Positions 6,556 to 7,539 of a stretch of DNA of 7,539 nt are shown here, in pieces (position 1 is the stretch's first letter; each line of letters starts with the position of its first letter). Below the pieces are notes generated by a model. That model worked only from the letters and a program-made list of their open reading frames with translations. It ran no database searches and was not told the DNA's origin. The stretch is from an uncultured Lachnospiraceae bacterium (GTDB taxonomy: Bacteria; Bacillota; Clostridia; Lachnospirales; Lachnospiraceae), in the NCBI GenBank assembly GCA_934434905.1, contig CAKSAI010000147.1, forward strand, positions 1 to 7,539. Direction: 5' to 3'. A program made the position numbers and the translations under genes.

Positions 6556-7485
6556 ATGAGTGAGGAAAAGAAAGGCTTTTTCAGTCGCCTGGTACGGGGA
6601 CTGGCGAAGACAAGAGATAATATTGTAGCAGGCTTTGACTCTATTTTCAGTGGATTCTCCAGCATCGATGAGGACTTCTACGAGGAACTGGAGGAGATCC
6701 TTATCATGGGAGATATCGGGGTCAACGCAACCAATTCCATCATCGAGAATCTGAAGCAGAAGGTGAAGGAGAATAAGATTAAGGAGCCGGCGGAGTGCAA
6801 GGAGCTTCTGATGCGCAGCATCAAGGAACAGATGGATGTGGGTGAGACAGCCTATCGCTTCGAGGAGGAGACATCTGTGGTACTCGTCATCGGCGTCAAC
6901 GGCGTGGGAAAGACCACCTCAGTAGGAAAGCTGGCCGGTAAGCTGAAGGATCAGGGCAAGAAGGTGGTTCTGGCAGCGGCTGATACCTTCCGGGCAGCAG
7001 CCGGGGAGCAATTGGGTGAGTGGGCTCACCGGGCAGGCGTCGACATGATCGGCGGACAGGAAGGGGCGGATCCGGCCTCCATCATTTACGATGCGGTTGC
7101 AGCGGCTAAGGCGCGGAAGGCGGACGTGCTGCTGTGCGATACGGCCGGACGTCTTCATAATAAAAAGAATCTGATGGAAGAATTAAAGAAGATCAACCGG
7201 ATCCTGGAAAAGGAATATCCGGAAGCCTTCCGGGAGACGCTGGTGGTGCTGGACGGGACCACCGGACAGAATGCGCTGGCGCAGGCCCGGCAATTTTCTC
7301 AGGTGGCGGATATCACCGGAATCATCCTTACCAAGCTGGACGGTACAGCCAAGGGCGGTATTGCGGTGGCTATCCAGTCCGAGCTGGGTATCCCGGTGAA
7401 ATATATCGGCGTTGGTGAGACCATCGATGACCTGCAGAAGTTTGATGCGGATGAGTTTGTGGATGCATTGTTCGATGTGCAGTAA
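6556..7485 (+). CDS. ftsY: Signal recognition particle receptor FtsY
   Basis: FtsY is the membrane-bound GTPase that receives ribosome-nascent chain complexes from SRP (Ffh plus RNA) and passes them to the Sec translocon. The product has 309 residues: the NG domain with only a short N-terminus and no long acidic A domain as in E. coli, normal for Gram-positive bacteria. The N-terminal GFFSRLVRGLAKTRDNI (7-23) resembles the amphipathic membrane-targeting helix. GTPase motifs: G1 GVNGVGKT (113-120), ADTFRAAAGEQL, G3 DTAGR (195-199), G4 TKLD (259-262) followed by GTAKGG, and GVGE near 285. Ffh is excluded because there is no methionine-rich M domain. AAGGA (6542-6546) lies 9 bases before the ATG, with AGGA (6549-6552) closer. 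The stop TAA (7483-7485) is also the first three bases of the repeat shared with the acpP-rnc gap. In related genomes ylxM and ffh often come next; they are outside this window. Confidence 0.97.
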   Translation: MSEEKKGFFSRLVRGLAKTRDNIVAGFDSIFSGFSSIDEDFYEELEEILIMGDIGVNATNSIIENLKQKVKENKIKEPAECKELLMRSIKEQMDVGETAYRFEEETSVVLVIGVNGVGKTTSVGKLAGKLKDQGKKVVLAAADTFRAAAGEQLGEWAHRAGVDMIGGQEGADPASIIYDAVAAAKARKADVLLCDTAGRLHNKKNLMEELKKINRILEKEYPEAFRETLVVLDGTTGQNALAQARQFSQVADITGIILTKLDGTAKGGIAVAIQSELGIPVKYIGVGETIDDLQKFDADEFVDALFDVQ

Positions 7486-7515
7486 CAGTTCAGCCAGAAT
7501 GGGCGTGTGCTGAAC
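7483..7515 (+). repeat. Short copy of the palindromic repeat at the ftsY end
   Basis: TAACAGTTCAGCCAGA (7483-7498) is identical to 2023-2038, and GGGCGTGTGCTGAAC (7501-7515) matches 2142-2156 at 14 of 15 bases. Only AT separates the halves. GTTCAGC (7488-7494) pairs with GCTGAAC (7509-7515) around a 14-base loop. Five Ts occur at 7522-7526, six bases after the stem, so it might terminate transcription weakly. The gap and short stem make that uncertain. Confidence 0.8.
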
Positions 7516-7539
7516 GGTAAATTTTTGATAGAGTTAGAA

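Noticed and set aside
6525..6563. 12-codon frame (MSIFTGRNRTDE) overlapping the ftsY start, as a possible leader peptide
   Set aside because: The AGGAAG before it touches the ATG, leaving no proper spacing, and the composition does not suggest attenuation.

Overview
The window is a housekeeping stretch of a Gram-positive (Bacillota) chromosome, probably from the Lachnospiraceae or a related clostridial group. That placement is an inference from protein flavour and gene order: plsX, acpP, rnc, smc and ftsY lie in one direction, without the fabD and fabG genes that separate plsX from acpP in Bacillus. All recognised genes are on the + strand and intact, except the first, which is cut by the window edge.

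Layout. Bases 1-489 are the C-terminal part of phosphate acetyltransferase (pta), with an acidic 29-residue tail beyond the usual family end. Bases 490-757 form a 268-base gap that encodes no convincing protein. It holds a long imperfect hairpin (565-654, possibly extended to 557-659) and then a sigma-A-like promoter (667-695) for the downstream genes. Next come plsX (758-1777) and acpP (1790-2020), 12 bases apart. Bases 2021-2177 are a gap dominated by a large composite palindrome that ends just before the rnc ribosome binding site. Then follow rnc (2178-2918), smc (2909-6469, overlapping rnc by 10 bases), an 86-base gap with nothing convincing, and ftsY (6556-7485). The last 54 bases carry a short version of the palindrome seen upstream of rnc.

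How the genes fit together. PlsX makes acyl-phosphate from acyl-ACP, so plsX and acpP supply phospholipid synthesis. Pta interconverts acetyl-CoA and acetyl-phosphate. RNase III (rnc) processes double-stranded RNA, SMC compacts and segregates the chromosome, and FtsY is the membrane receptor for signal recognition particle. They form a conserved growth-linked cluster rather than one pathway.

What is unusual lies between the genes. (1) A repeat with conserved half-sites occurs right after acpP and again at the ftsY stop codon. The ftsY copy has only 2 bases between the halves; the acpP copy has 103 bases, containing an inner inverted repeat with 22-base arms matching at 21 positions. (2) That filled copy would give a long double-stranded RNA directly upstream of the RNase III gene, a plausible target of its own product. 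(3) The pta-plsX gap holds a hairpin whose many G-U pairs work only in a + strand transcript. (4) ackA, yceD and rpmF, often found near this place in clostridia, are absent between pta and plsX. No CRISPR array, tRNA, rRNA, insertion sequence or defence system was seen.
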